The position numbers and the translations under genes were made by a program. Shown piece by piece: positions 54,220-64,000 of a DNA stretch of 64,000 nt. Position 1 is the stretch's first letter; every line of letters starts with the position of its first letter. The stretch is from Stenotrophomonas ginsengisoli (GTDB lineage Bacteria > Pseudomonadota > Gammaproteobacteria > Xanthomonadales > Xanthomonadaceae). The notes under the pieces are model-generated. The model was given only the letters and a program-made list of their open reading frames with translations, had not been told where the DNA came from and ran no database searches. The stretch spans positions 1 to 64,000 of the forward strand of contig NZ_LDJM01000004.1 of assembly GCF_001431485.1 (NCBI RefSeq), read 5' to 3'.

Positions 54220-55279
54220 CCTGCCTCCGTTGCCCGCCCCGCAGCAGCCGTCGCTGGGTCGTGACCTGGCGCTGGCGGTCGGTGTCCATCTGCTGTTGCT
54301 GCTGATCTTCGTGCTGGCCTGGTGGTGGTCACCGCAGCGCAGCGTCGAACCGGCCGCCGGTGATCCGCTGCAGGCCAGCCTGGAAGTGTCTTCCAGCGAG
54401 GCCAGTGCGGCCCGGCGTGCCTTGGCTGCCTCGGAGAAGCTGGAAGACCTGCCCACCCCGGTGGCCGAGCCGGTGGCCGAACCGGCACCAGCGCCCGAAC
54501 CCGCACCGGAAGACACCGTGCCGCCGCCGCAGCCGGTGCCCGAGCCGCGGCCGATGGATGCGCCCACCCCGGTGCAGCACAACGCCCAGGAACGTATCGC
54601 CCAGCCCGATACGGTGGACCAGGAGCGCGTCAGTGCGCTGGCCATTGCCGAGCAGAAGGCGCGCCAGGAGCAGGAAGCCAAGCGCCGCCAGGAACAGATC
54701 GACCTGACCGAGCGCAAGCGTGTGGAGGAGGCCGAGCAGCGCCGTCGCCTGGCCGCACAGCAGGCCGAGGAGCGCGAGAAGAAGCTGGCCGACGAGCGCA
54801 GGCAGGCCGCCGAGGCGGCAGAACGGCAGCAGCGTCTGGCCCAGATCCGGCGCCAGCGCGAGCAGGCCCAGCGTGAGGCACAGGCCGCCGAGGCCCGCCT
54901 CAAGCAGCTGGCCGAAGCGCGTGCGCAGAGTGCCTCCAGCAATGCCGCCAGCAATGCACCGAGCACCCCGCGTGCCGGTGCCGGTGGCACCAGCGAGGAC
55001 CTCACCGCCAAGTACGCCGCAGCCCTGCAGCAGGCGGTGCTCAACCAGTGGGTGCGCCCGGATTCGATTCCGGTTGGCCAGCGCTGCCGCCTGACCATTC
55101 GCCAGCTGCCCGGTGGCGAGGTGCAGGAGGTCAGTTTCAGTACGGGCTGCCCGTACGACGAGGCTGGCCGGCGTTCGGTGGAAGCGGCGATCCTGCGCGC
55201 ACAACCGCTGCCTTACCGTGGTTTTGAGTCGGTGTTCCAACGCACCTTGAACTTCAATTTCGAGGCGCGTGACCGGTAA
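54209..55279 (+). CDS. tolA: Tol-Pal system protein TolA
   Basis: 356-aa inner-membrane protein that spans the periplasm. It has an N-terminal membrane helix (LALAVGVHLLLLLIFVLAWW), a Pro/Glu-rich stretch (90-120, PEPAPEDTVPPPQPVPEP), a long Ala/Gln/Arg/Glu helical domain (~140-240) and the C-terminal TolA/TonB-like domain (LNQWVRPDSIPVGQRC.., GCPYDEAGRRSVEAAI) that contacts Pal and TolB. Length and order are normal. Confidence 0.94.
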   Translation: MHADLPPLPAPQQPSLGRDLALAVGVHLLLLLIFVLAWWWSPQRSVEPAAGDPLQASLEVSSSEASAARRALAASEKLEDLPTPVAEPVAEPAPAPEPAPEDTVPPPQPVPEPRPMDAPTPVQHNAQERIAQPDTVDQERVSALAIAEQKARQEQEAKRRQEQIDLTERKRVEEAEQRRRLAAQQAEEREKKLADERRQAAEAAERQQRLAQIRRQREQAQREAQAAEARLKQLAEARAQSASSNAASNAPSTPRAGAGGTSEDLTAKYAAALQQAVLNQWVRPDSIPVGQRCRLTIRQLPGGEVQEVSFSTGCPYDEAGRRSVEAAILRAQPLPYRGFESVFQRTLNFNFEARDR

Positions 55280-55398
55280 TGCGGTGCAAAGCGTGATCAG
55301 TGCTGCAATTTTCACCCCGCTTGGTTCATGATTGCCCGGTTGTTAATACGTCCCCTGTTATGCCTTCTGGCTCCCCAAGAGCGGATCGAGTGCCGAAA

Positions 55399-56712
55399 AT
55401 GAAAATGCCCCGCTGGCTTGCTGTTGTAACCCTCTTGCTGCTGCCGTTTGCCGTGATGGCACAGCAGCGTGGCCTGGAGATCGATATCGTCGGTGGCAAC
55501 GCCTCGGCCTTGCCGATCACCGTGGTGCCGATGCCGTATGAAGGGGGCAATCCGCCGTCCACCGATGTGGCTGCGGTGGTGCGTGCCGACCTGGACCGTT
55601 CCGGCCAGTTCCGTACCCTGCCCGAAGCCCAGGTTGTCGAGCGTCCGGTGCGTGGCAGCGAGGTCAACTACGCCACCTGGCGTGCGCTGAAGCAGGATTA
55701 CCTGGTGATCGGCCGGGTCCTGGATGCTGGTGCCGGTGCCTACCGGGTCGAGTACGAACTGTATGACGTGGCCCGTGCCGAGCGCCTGCTGGGCCTGGCG
55801 ATGACCGCACGCAGCAATGCCATGCGCGATGTCGCCCACCAGATGGCCGATGCCATCTACGAGAAGATCACCGGCGTGCGTGGTGCCTTCTGGACCCGCA
55901 TCGCCTACGTCACCGCCACCGGCAGCGGCAATGCCATGCGCTATGCGCTGATGGTGGCCGATTCGGATGGCTACAACCCGCAGACCATCGTGCGTTCGGC
56001 CGAGCCGCTGCTGTCGCCGGCCTGGAGCCCGGACGGGCAGAAGCTGGCCTATGTCAGCTTCGAGCGTGGCAACTCGGCCATCTACGTGCAGAACATCAGC
56101 ACCGGCGCGCGTGAGCTGGTCACCAGCTTCCGCGGCGTCAATGCCTCGCCGGCCTTCTCGCCGGATGGCAGCAAGCTGGCGGTGTCGCTGTCGCGCTCGG
56201 GCAACCCGGAAATCTATGTGATGGATCTGGCCAGCAAGGGCCTGACCCAGCTGACCAACCACTTCTCCATCGACACCGAGCCGCGTTTCAGTGCCGATGG
56301 CAGCACCATCTACTTCACCTCCGACCGTGGCGGCCGCCCGCAGATCTACCAGGTGCCGGTCAGTGGCGGTGGTGCGACCCGTGTCACCCACCAGGGCAAT
56401 TACAACGCCACCGCCTCGATCTCGTTTGATGACAAGAAGATCGCCGTGGCCCAGGGCAGCGGCAATACCTACCGCATCGCGGTGATGGACCGCAGCCTGG
56501 GCAGCCCGCGCTGGAGCACCCTGTCGCCCGGTTCGCTGGATGAATCACCCAGTTTTGCCCCCAATGCCAGCATGCTGCTGTACGCCGCCCGTGAGGGGCG
56601 CCGTGGCGTGCTGTATGCCGTTTCTGCCGACGGGCGCGTCCGGCAGCGGTTGGTCCTTGCCGACGGTGATGTGCGTGAGCCGGCATGGTCTCCCTACCGG
56701 AACCAGCGCTAA
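55399..56712 (+). CDS. tolB: Tol-Pal system beta-propeller TolB
   Basis: 437-aa periplasmic protein. A Sec signal peptide (PRWLAVVTLLLLPFAVMAQ) leads to the N-terminal TolB_N domain and then a six-bladed propeller with repeats such as LSPAWSPDGQKLAYVSF, ASPAFSPDGSKLAVSLS and TEPRFSADGSTIYFTSD. It binds Pal and TolA. ATG 55399 places the signal peptide at the very N-terminus; GTG 55390 or a Met at 55360 would add 3 or 13 residues before it. 119 nt separate it from tolA, enough for a promoter of its own. Confidence 0.95.
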   Translation: MKMPRWLAVVTLLLLPFAVMAQQRGLEIDIVGGNASALPITVVPMPYEGGNPPSTDVAAVVRADLDRSGQFRTLPEAQVVERPVRGSEVNYATWRALKQDYLVIGRVLDAGAGAYRVEYELYDVARAERLLGLAMTARSNAMRDVAHQMADAIYEKITGVRGAFWTRIAYVTATGSGNAMRYALMVADSDGYNPQTIVRSAEPLLSPAWSPDGQKLAYVSFERGNSAIYVQNISTGARELVTSFRGVNASPAFSPDGSKLAVSLSRSGNPEIYVMDLASKGLTQLTNHFSIDTEPRFSADGSTIYFTSDRGGRPQIYQVPVSGGGATRVTHQGNYNATASISFDDKKIAVAQGSGNTYRIAVMDRSLGSPRWSTLSPGSLDESPSFAPNASMLLYAAREGRRGVLYAVSADGRVRQRLVLADGDVREPAWSPYRNQR

Positions 56713-56773
56713 ATAAGTGTTAATATTCGCGTTCCATTCACCCATCTCACTGGCTAGGAGCCTGAGGTAAACC

Positions 56774-57289
56774 ATGAACAAGTCCACCCGTGTTCTGCTT
56801 GTTTCGCTGATGTCCGTTGCCGTTCTGGCTGGCTGCTCGAAGAAGGTCAAGGAAGAAGCCCCGGCTCCGGCCCCGACTCCGAGCGACATCGTTACGACCC
56901 CGGCTCCGGTTGCCACCGGTTACGGTCCGAACGATCTGGACACCGACGCTTGCCTGCGTCAGCGCGTTGTCTACTTCGATCTGGATCAGGACGCCCTGAA
57001 GCCGGAATTCCAGGCCATCATGTCCTGCCACGCCAAGTACCTGCGTGACCGTCCGTCCTCGCGCATCACCCTGCAGGGTCATGCTGACGAGCGCGGTTCG
57101 CGCGCTTACAACCAGGGCCTGGGCGAGCGCCGTGGCAATGCCGTGAATTCGGCTCTGCAGGCTGCCGGTGGTTCGGCTGCCCAGCTGACCGTGGTGTCCT
57201 ACGGTGAAGAGCGTCCGGTCTGCACCGATTCCGGTGAAGCCTGCTGGGCCCAGAACCGTCGCGTTGAAATCGTTTACACCGCCAAGTAA
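56774..57289 (+). CDS. pal: Peptidoglycan-associated lipoprotein Pal
   Basis: 171-aa outer-membrane lipoprotein. Lipobox LAGC (C22) precedes a Pro/Ala linker, then an OmpA-like domain with the peptidoglycan-binding signature LQGHADERGSRAYNQGLGERR and ending RRVEIVYTAK. It anchors the outer membrane to the wall and is drawn to the division site by TolA. A GGAG Shine-Dalgarno lies 11-14 nt upstream, and TAATAT at about 56721 could be a -10 for an internal promoter. Confidence 0.97.
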   Translation: MNKSTRVLLVSLMSVAVLAGCSKKVKEEAPAPAPTPSDIVTTPAPVATGYGPNDLDTDACLRQRVVYFDLDQDALKPEFQAIMSCHAKYLRDRPSSRITLQGHADERGSRAYNQGLGERRGNAVNSALQAAGGSAAQLTVVSYGEERPVCTDSGEACWAQNRRVEIVYTAK

Positions 57290-57292
57290 GCG

Positions 57293-58099
57293 ATGAAGCA
57301 GCGGATCATTTCGCTGATGCTTGCAGCGGCCTTCGTGGCCGCTGCACCGGCGCAGGCCCAACGGGCCTCGCTGGGCGATCGTGTGGCCAGCCTTGAGCAG
57401 CAGCTGCTCAATACCCAGGCCAATACCGACATGCTCAACCAACTGCAGCAGTTGCGTTCGCAGTTGACCGAGATGCAGGGCACCATCGAGCAGTTGCAGC
57501 ACGAGAACGAACAGCTCAAGCAGCTCAACCGGGCCCAGTTCCTGGACCTGGATGGCCGCCTGGAGCGCCTCGAGGGCGGCGCCACTGCCGCTCCTGTGGC
57601 CCCGACAGCAGCGGCTCCGGCCGCTGCGCCTGTACCTGCACCCGCCGCCGTCGCCGAACGTGCTCCCACCGTGCGTGGTGATGCCGGTGCGATGGCTGCC
57701 ACCCATGATGAGCGCACCACCTACAACGTGGCCTTCGATGCGCTCAAGGCCGGCCGCTATGCCGATGCCACCCAGTATTTTTTGAGTTTCCTCGAGCTTT
57801 ACCCGGCCGGGGTGTATGCGCCCAACGCGCTGTACTGGCTGGGCGAAAGCCACTATGCGGCTGGCCAGTACGGCCAGGCACGTACGCAGTTTGAACAGTT
57901 GCTCGCCCAGTATCCGACCCATGACAAGGCCGCAGGCGCGCTGCTCAAGGTGGGCCTGTCGCAGAATGCCGCCGGCGATGTCGAGGCTGCCCAGCAGACC
58001 TTGCAGCAGGTGGGGCAGCGTTATCCGGGCAGTGACGCGGCGGGCATCGCGCGTGATCGCCTGCGCTCATTGCAACTGGGCCAGCACAGCCTGCGCTGA
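57293..58099 (+). CDS. cpoB: Cell division coordinator CpoB (YbgF)
   Basis: 268-aa periplasmic protein, last member of the tol-pal operon, which coordinates outer-membrane constriction with PBP1B-driven septal wall synthesis. It has a signal peptide to about residue 22 (AAPAQAQ), a trimeric coiled coil (25-85, LEQQLLNTQANTDMLNQLQ and following heptads), an Ala/Pro linker and TPR repeats (AFDALKAGRYADATQYF, WLGESHYAAGQYGQARTQF, LLKVGLSQNAAGDVEAAQ). It starts 3 nt after pal. Confidence 0.95.
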   Translation: MKQRIISLMLAAAFVAAAPAQAQRASLGDRVASLEQQLLNTQANTDMLNQLQQLRSQLTEMQGTIEQLQHENEQLKQLNRAQFLDLDGRLERLEGGATAAPVAPTAAAPAAAPVPAPAAVAERAPTVRGDAGAMAATHDERTTYNVAFDALKAGRYADATQYFLSFLELYPAGVYAPNALYWLGESHYAAGQYGQARTQFEQLLAQYPTHDKAAGALLKVGLSQNAAGDVEAAQQTLQQVGQRYPGSDAAGIARDRLRSLQLGQHSLR

Positions 58100-58171
58100 C
58101 GTGCCAGCTGTTTGCCCCGTTGCCCAGGGCCGGCCGTAGCGCCGGCCTTCTCGTTTATCAGGATTATCGCG

Positions 58172-58864
58172 ATGCAACCGGCACAAGCCTTTGCCCAGCC
58201 CAGCCAGATCGAGCAGTCGCCACTGTCGCGATTGAAGATCACCGAGATTTTCCTTTCCCTGCAGGGCGAGGCCGACACCATCGGCTGGCCCACCGTGTTC
58301 GTACGTCTCACCGGTTGCCCGCTGCGCTGCCAGTATTGCGATACGGCCTATGCTTTCCATGGGGGGCAGTGGCGCGAAATTGATGACATCGTGGCCGAGG
58401 TGCTGGGCCATGGCGTGCGCCATGTCTGCGTTACCGGTGGCGAGCCGCTGGCGCAGAAGCGTTGCCTGACCCTGTTGGCCAAGCTGTGTGATGCCGGCCT
58501 GTCGGTATCGCTGGAAACCTCCGGTGCACTGGACATCGCCGGGGTGGATGGCCGGATCAGCCGGGTGGTGGACGTCAAGACCCCGGATTCGGGTGAGGCC
58601 GGGCGCAACCGCGCCGAAAACATCGACCTGCTGACCGCGCATGACCAGCTCAAGTTCGTGATCTGCTCGCGCAGCGATTATGAGTGGGCGCGTGACATGG
58701 TGCTGGCCCGGCAGCTGCACCAGCGCACCATGGTGTTGTTCTCGCCGAGCAAGGACCAGGTGTCGCCGCGTGAGCTGGCCGACTGGATCATCGCCGACAG
58801 GCTTCCCGTACGTTTCCAGATGCAGCTGCACAAGCTGCTGTGGAATGACGAACCCGGCCGCTGA
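58172..58864 (+). CDS. queE: 7-carboxy-7-deazaguanine synthase QueE
   Basis: Radical SAM enzyme converting 6-carboxytetrahydropterin to 7-carboxy-7-deazaguanine, a queuosine precursor. The 230-aa protein has the substrate/SAM region IFLSLQGEADTIGWPTVFVR, an iron-sulfur motif CPLRCQYC (CxxxCxxC) and GGEPL. The start at 58172 is preferred to 58112 because the longer N-terminus is antisense-like sequence. Together with queC it forms a short queuosine block after the Tol-Pal genes. Confidence 0.95.
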   Translation: MQPAQAFAQPSQIEQSPLSRLKITEIFLSLQGEADTIGWPTVFVRLTGCPLRCQYCDTAYAFHGGQWREIDDIVAEVLGHGVRHVCVTGGEPLAQKRCLTLLAKLCDAGLSVSLETSGALDIAGVDGRISRVVDVKTPDSGEAGRNRAENIDLLTAHDQLKFVICSRSDYEWARDMVLARQLHQRTMVLFSPSKDQVSPRELADWIIADRLPVRFQMQLHKLLWNDEPGR

Positions 58865-58924
58865 GCCGGACCACTGCCGGCGCGGGACAGCGTGCTGGCC
58901 GCAACCAACAACCGGAAAACACAG

Positions 58925-59590
58925 ATGAAAAAAGCAGTCGTGCTTCTTTCCGGCGGCATGGATTCGGCCGCCGTTGTTGCCATCGCCCGTGAGCAGGGCT
59001 TTGCCGTGCATGCCCTGAGTGTGCGTTATGGCCAGCGCCACACCTCCGAACTGGATGCCGCTGTACGTGTGGCCGCCGCTCTCGGGGTGGCCGAACACAA
59101 GGTCGTGGATGTGGACCTGCGCAGTATCGGCGGCTCGGCCCTGACCGCCGATATCGACGTGCCCGAGGCCGGCGGGCAGGGCATCCCGGTGACCTATGTG
59201 CCGGCACGCAACACCATCATGCTGTCACTGGCCCTGGGCTGGGCCGAAGTGCTCGGTGCGGCGGATATCTTCTGCGGCGTCAATGCGGTGGATTACTCCG
59301 GTTACCCGGATTGCCGCCCTGAGTTTGTCGCCGCCTTCCAGGCGCTGGCCAACCTGGCCACCAAGGCCGGGGTTGAAGGGGCAGGCATCCGGGTGCATGC
59401 GCCGCTGCAATTCTTGAGCAAGGCGCAGATTGCCGCGGAAGGCGCCCGCCTGGGGGTGGATTTCGCCCTGACCGTGTCCTGCTACCGTGCCGATGCCGAC
59501 GGCAGGGCCTGCGGGCACTGCGATGCCTGCAAGCTGCGTGCGGACGGTTTTGCCGATGCCGGTGTGGCCGATCCTACGGCGTATGTGTGA
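58925..59590 (+). CDS. queC: 7-cyano-7-deazaguanine synthase QueC
   Basis: ATP-dependent enzyme converting 7-carboxy-7-deazaguanine to preQ0. The 221-aa protein has the PP-loop [10 protein letters not shown] at 7-16 and the zinc-binding Cys cluster [19 protein letters not shown] near the C-terminus. ATG 58925 gives the family start [11 protein letters not shown]. It follows queE by 60 nt. Confidence 0.96.
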   Translation: MKKAVVLLSGGMDSAAVVAIAREQGFAVHALSVRYGQRHTSELDAAVRVAAALGVAEHKVVDVDLRSIGGSALTADIDVPEAGGQGIPVTYVPARNTIMLSLALGWAEVLGAADIFCGVNAVDYSGYPDCRPEFVAAFQALANLATKAGVEGAGIRVHAPLQFLSKAQIAAEGARLGVDFALTVSCYRADADGRACGHCDACKLRADGFADAGVADPTAYV

Positions 59591-59594
59591 GGGC

Positions 59595-59623
59595 TTCGCA
59601 AGCGCAAGTTGTTGATGTATAAT
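59595..59623 (+). promoter_or_regulatory. Sigma-70 promoter of tRNA-Lys
   Basis: TTCGCA (59595-59600), 17-nt spacer and perfect TATAAT (59618-59623), located 33 nt before the mature tRNA 5' end. A GC-rich sequence follows the -10, as in stringent stable-RNA promoters. Confidence 0.75.
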
Positions 59624-59656
59624 TCGCGCTCGGCTTTTGCAGCCGAGCCGCGTAAC

Positions 59657-59732
59657 GGGCCGTTAGCTCAGTCGGTAGAGCAGAAGACTTTTAATCTTTT
59701 GGTCGATGGTTCGAATCCATCACGGCCCACCA
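59657..59732 (+). tRNA. tRNA-Lys (anticodon TTT)
   Basis: A 76-nt cloverleaf: acceptor GGGCCGT / ACGGCCC, D-arm with TTAGCTCAGTCGGTAGAGC, anticodon loop CTTTTAA with TTT, T-arm GGTTCGAATCC and encoded CCA end. TTT decodes AAA and AAG. Confidence 0.97.
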
Positions 59733-59742
59733 CGCATGAATC

Positions 59743-59766
59743 AGGCTGCCGCAAGGCAGCCTTTTT
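59743..59766 (+). terminator. Intrinsic terminator of tRNA-Lys
   Basis: AGGCTGCC-GCAA-GGCAGCCT followed by TTTT: an 8-bp stem with GNRA loop, starting 10 nt after the tRNA CCA. Confidence 0.9.
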
Positions 59767-59906
59767 CGTGTTTGCGGCACTGCTGTTCCTGCTGTTCCTG
59801 CTGTAGCCCGAGCCGGCCTCAGGCATGGAGCAGGGCGTAGGAATACGGCCGCAGATGCGCTAGCCTTCCCGCCGGCAGGCATCGGCCTGATCTGGCAGGA
59901 AGGGCA

Positions 59907-60494
59907 ATGGAAGACGAGCTCAGTTCGGTAACCCGGCGGATAAACCCGCAGGTCACCCAGCTCCTGCATGCCTGGCAACAAGGCGATCTGCTGGCCCGCG
60001 ATCGTGCCCTGGAGGCGATGTATGCCGAGCTGCTGGCCCTGGCGCGGCAGCGCTATGCCGGCCAGGGGCAGGGCACGATGCAGCCGGTGGCGCTGGTCAA
60101 TGAGTCCTTGCTGCGCATCATTTCCAGCAGCCCTGATTACAAGGACCGCAGCCACTTCGTGGCGGTGGCGATGCTCAAGATGCGCTCGGTGCTGATTGAT
60201 CACCTGCGCGCGCAGTCCAGCCAGAAGCGTGGTGGCGGGCATGATCAGCGGGTGACCCTGTCCCTGTTGACCGACCCCACACCGCAGGGCGACAGCCTGG
60301 CCGAGCTGATGACCCTGCAGCAGGGTCTGGACCGGCTGGGTGAACTGGACCGGCGTATGGCCAGTGTGCTGGAGCTGACCTATTTTGCCGGCATGAGCCG
60401 GCAGGAAATTGCTGTGCTGCTGGATGTTTCGGTGCCCACCGTGGATCGTGACCTGCGCTTTGGTCGCGCCTGGTTGAATGAATTCATCGGCTGA
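59907..60494 (+). CDS. ECF-type RNA polymerase sigma factor (TIGR02999 / ECF43-like)
   Basis: 195-aa sigma-70 family factor with only regions 2 and 4. Region 2 spans the segment containing HFVAVAMLKMRSVLIDHLR, which promotes DNA melting; region 4 has the HTH MSRQEIAVLLDVSVPTVDRDLRFGR across 164-188. The pattern LHAWQQGDLLARDRALEAMY with VALVNESLLRI matches the TIGR02999-type sigma factors of Xanthomonadaceae and planctomycetes. These lack an anti-sigma partner and are commonly linked to Ser/Thr kinases. No such partner is adjacent here; a kinase of that type is at 39.4 kb. A GGAAGG ribosome site precedes ATG 59907. Confidence 0.88.
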   Translation: MEDELSSVTRRINPQVTQLLHAWQQGDLLARDRALEAMYAELLALARQRYAGQGQGTMQPVALVNESLLRIISSSPDYKDRSHFVAVAMLKMRSVLIDHLRAQSSQKRGGGHDQRVTLSLLTDPTPQGDSLAELMTLQQGLDRLGELDRRMASVLELTYFAGMSRQEIAVLLDVSVPTVDRDLRFGRAWLNEFIG

Positions 60495-60509
60495 GTGGCA
60501 ACGGTTGGG

Positions 60510-62309
<1,800 letters not shown>

Positions 62310-62376
62310 GGGCACAGGATACCGCCTGCGGGCCGGGTGAATGCGCCCATCGCTGCAAATGCGGGCCGTACTGCGA

Positions 62377-62407
62377 CAAAAAGACATGCCCGGCAAGCCG
62401 GGCATGT
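62377..62407 (-). terminator. Intrinsic terminator of dps
   Basis: Read on the minus strand, ACATGCCCGGC / GCCGGGCATGT is an 11-bp stem with a very short loop, followed by CTTTTTG. It begins 25 nt after the dps stop codon. Confidence 0.85.
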
Positions 62408-62431
62408 GGGGGATGGCGTGACGGTGCTGGC

Positions 62432-63034
62432 TTACTGCAGCAGCGAGCGCAGCATCCAGGCGTACTTTTCGTGGATCTGCAGGCGCTGGGTCAGCAGGTC
62501 TTCGGACGGGGCATCGTCGGCATCAGCGGCGATGTCCAGCACGCGGCGGGCGGTGCGGCACACCGCTTCGTGGCCGGCAACCAGGTCAGTCACCATGGCG
62601 CGCCAGTCGCTGCTGTCTTCCAGCACGGTTTCCTCGATCGAGGCCAGGGCGACGAACTGGCGGTAGCTGCCCGGTGCCTTGAAGCCCAGGGCGCGGATGC
62701 GCTCGGCGATTTCATCCAGCGCGGTCCACTGCTCGGTGTACTGGTCCATGAACATCGCATGCAGCGAATTGAACATCGAACCGGTGACGTTCCAGTGGTA
62801 GTTGTGGGTCTTCAGGTACAGGGTGTAGGCATCGGCCAGAAAGTGGGACAGGCCATCGGCGATCTTCTCGCGTTCGGCCGTGCTGATGCCGATGTTGATT
62901 GACGGTGCGCTGCTGGCCGCCGTGGTGGTGGCCGGCGCAGGAGCGGGCTTTGCAGCCTTGGCCGGCTTGCCGGGCTTGGCTGCTGCTGGCGTCTTGACCG
63001 GCTTTTCGGCCTTGTCTGCTTTGTTCTTTGCCAT
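62432..63034 (-). CDS. dps: Dps-family ferritin-like DNA-protection protein
   Basis: 200-aa miniferritin that oxidises and stores iron with H2O2 and can bind DNA. The four-helix domain starts near residue 50 and carries the ferroxidase ligands in [12 protein letters not shown] and the [10 protein letters not shown] region. The first ~50 residues are a Lys/Ala/Pro-rich tail ([20 protein letters not shown]), which resembles the lysine-rich DNA-binding tails of some Dps proteins but is unusually long. The ATG at 63034 has GAGGAA upstream; a GTG six codons earlier is possible. Confidence 0.92.
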   Translation of the reverse strand: MAKNKADKAEKPVKTPAAAKPGKPAKAAKPAPAPATTTAASSAPSINIGISTAEREKIADGLSHFLADAYTLYLKTHNYHWNVTGSMFNSLHAMFMDQYTEQWTALDEIAERIRALGFKAPGSYRQFVALASIEETVLEDSSDWRAMVTDLVAGHEAVCRTARRVLDIAADADDAPSEDLLTQRLQIHEKYAWMLRSLLQ

Positions 63035-63119
63035 GGGTTCCTCACTGCTCACGTGGTTGCGGTCACAATAGACAATCCAGACGCGGTTGCGTCATGAAAG
63101 CTTTGATGGCTGTCCATTG

Positions 63120-64000
63120 ATGAGTGCTATTGAAAAGGAAGGGAGCGCGCGTCTGCGTGCACGGCGGGCTGCCATCGATTCGGCGATGAGCCGGGATCGG
63201 GGGCGTTTGCTCGGTCTATGGTCGCGCTGGAATGCCCAACCGGGCAAGCCCGAACTGGAGCAGGCCTTCGAGAAGGCACTGACGGCCTCGATGGCCCATT
63301 GTGCGCAGCGACAGGCCAGTGCGCCGGCGATCAGCCTGGATACCGCCTTGCCGATCGCCCGCGAAGGCGAGCGCATCATCGAGCTGATCCGCAACCACCA
63401 GGTGGTGGTGATTGCCGGTGAGACCGGCTCGGGCAAGACCACCCAGCTGCCCAAGCTGTGCCTGGCCGCCGGCCGCGGCAGTGCCGGGATGATCGGCTGT
63501 ACCCAGCCGCGGCGGATTGCCGCGCGTGCCGTGGCCACCCGCGTGGCCCAGGAACTGAATACCGAGCTGGGCAGTGTGGTCGGCTACCAGGTGCGCTTCA
63601 CCGACAAGGTCAGTGACGCCTCGCGCATCAAGTTCATGACCGACGGCATCCTGCTGGCCGAGATTGCCAGTGACCGTTGGCTCAGCCGCTACGACACCAT
63701 CATCGTGGACGAGGCGCACGAGCGCAGCCTGAACATCGACTTCCTGCTGGGGTATCTGAAGACCCTGCTGAAAAAGCGCCCGGACCTGAAGTTGATCGTG
63801 ACTTCGGCCACCATCGACACCGGCCGTTTCGCCGCGCACTTCGATGATGCCCCGGTAGTCAGCGTGGAAGGGCGTACCTTCCCGGTGGACGTGCGTTACC
63901 GCCCGCTGGAAGGCGAGGGCGAACATGCCGGCGAGCGCACCGTGGGCGAGGGCATCGTGGCTGCGGTGGACGAGATCACCGGCCAGGATGGGCGTGGCGA
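63120..64000 (+). CDS. hrpA: ATP-dependent RNA helicase HrpA (5' part, runs off the window)
   Basis: DEAH-box helicase; E. coli HrpA rescues stalled or collided ribosomes. Visible are Walker A AGETGSGKTTQLPKL, TQPRRIAARAVA, DGILLAEI, motif II DEAHERS and motif III TSATID, exactly the HrpA order. Only the first ~293 codons of an expected ~1,300-aa protein are in the window. The ATG at 63120 overlaps the stop of a tiny 8-codon frame (63094-63120, TGATG), which may be chance. Confidence 0.94.
   Translation, partial: MSAIEKEGSARLRARRAAIDSAMSRDRGRLLGLWSRWNAQPGKPELEQAFEKALTASMAHCAQRQASAPAISLDTALPIAREGERIIELIRNHQVVVIAGETGSGKTTQLPKLCLAAGRGSAGMIGCTQPRRIAARAVATRVAQELNTELGSVVGYQVRFTDKVSDASRIKFMTDGILLAEIASDRWLSRYDTIIVDEAHERSLNIDFLLGYLKTLLKKRPDLKLIVTSATIDTGRFAAHFDDAPVVSVEGRTFPVDVRYRPLEGEGEHAGERTVGEGIVAAVDEITGQDGRG

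Noticed and set aside
63094-63120. An 8-codon leader peptide overlapping the hrpA start (TGATG)
   Set aside because: It is too short to support, has no clear ribosome site of its own, and short overlaps like this occur by chance.

Overview
The window looks like chromosome of a Xanthomonadaceae bacterium, most likely Stenotrophomonas or a close relative. The grounds are high GC throughout, the gene order nadE / bamD / rluD-pgeF / clpB and ruvC-ruvA-kup-ruvB-ybgC-tolQRAB-pal-cpoB-queE-queC, REP elements of the GTAGGAGCGGC type, ECF and Ser/Thr kinase families typical of the group, and an effector ending in an XVIPCD, the secretion tag of the bacteria-killing type IV secretion system of Xanthomonadales. 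The species cannot be fixed from the sequence alone.

Layout. 0.3-4.8 kb: nadE, then bamD on the minus strand, then rluD-pgeF. 4.8-11 kb: two tandem large membrane diguanylate cyclases (periplasmic propeller plus Y_Y_Y sensor, GGDEF output). 11.1-13.3 kb: an NCS2-type permease and a DUF4166 protein. 13.3-19.5 kb: an iron-linked block with a Fur box and TonB-like protein, an unknown gene between REP elements, and a minus-strand pair of TonB-dependent receptor and MauG-like di-heme peroxidase with its own Fur box. 19.6-22.2 kb: clpB. 22.4-29.4 kb: an accessory locus with one full-length XVIPCD effector (zincin motif HELEH) preceded by six tandem lipoprotein immunity genes. Five effector-gene 5' fragments sit between them. 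29.7-34.5 kb: metY, an NmrA-like reductase, a divergent LysR regulator and a YbaL/Kef antiporter. 34.7-37.2 kb: a second TonB-dependent receptor. 37.4-42.9 kb: ABC-F ATPase YheS, a Ser/Thr kinase with a TPR-like sensor half, and a lipoprotein. 43-47.5 kb: a triple-repeat DUF3011 protein, aspS, a GNAT enzyme, a tiny secreted or anchored protein and an alpha/beta hydrolase. 47.6-59.6 kb: yebC, the ruv genes with kup inserted, the complete Tol-Pal operon, queE and queC. 59.6-64 kb: tRNA-Lys, an ECF sigma factor, recQ, dps and the start of hrpA.

The most unusual part is the effector/immunity locus. Each immunity gene ends with a 4-nt overlap (ATGA, once GTGA) on the start codon of an effector reading frame, but only the last unit keeps a full effector. 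The other five stop after about 54 codons at a shared junction. The six immunity proteins are mosaics. Two versions of a central block and two versions of a C-terminal block occur in all four combinations, which is direct evidence of recombination between copies. The locus reads as an expandable immunity bank in which effector 5' ends are retained as homologous spacers. No VirB/VirD4 genes are in the window, so secretion itself is inferred.

Most of the rest is conserved housekeeping sequence: envelope integrity (Bam, Tol-Pal), recombination and repair (Ruv, RecQ), protein quality control (ClpB) and queuosine synthesis.
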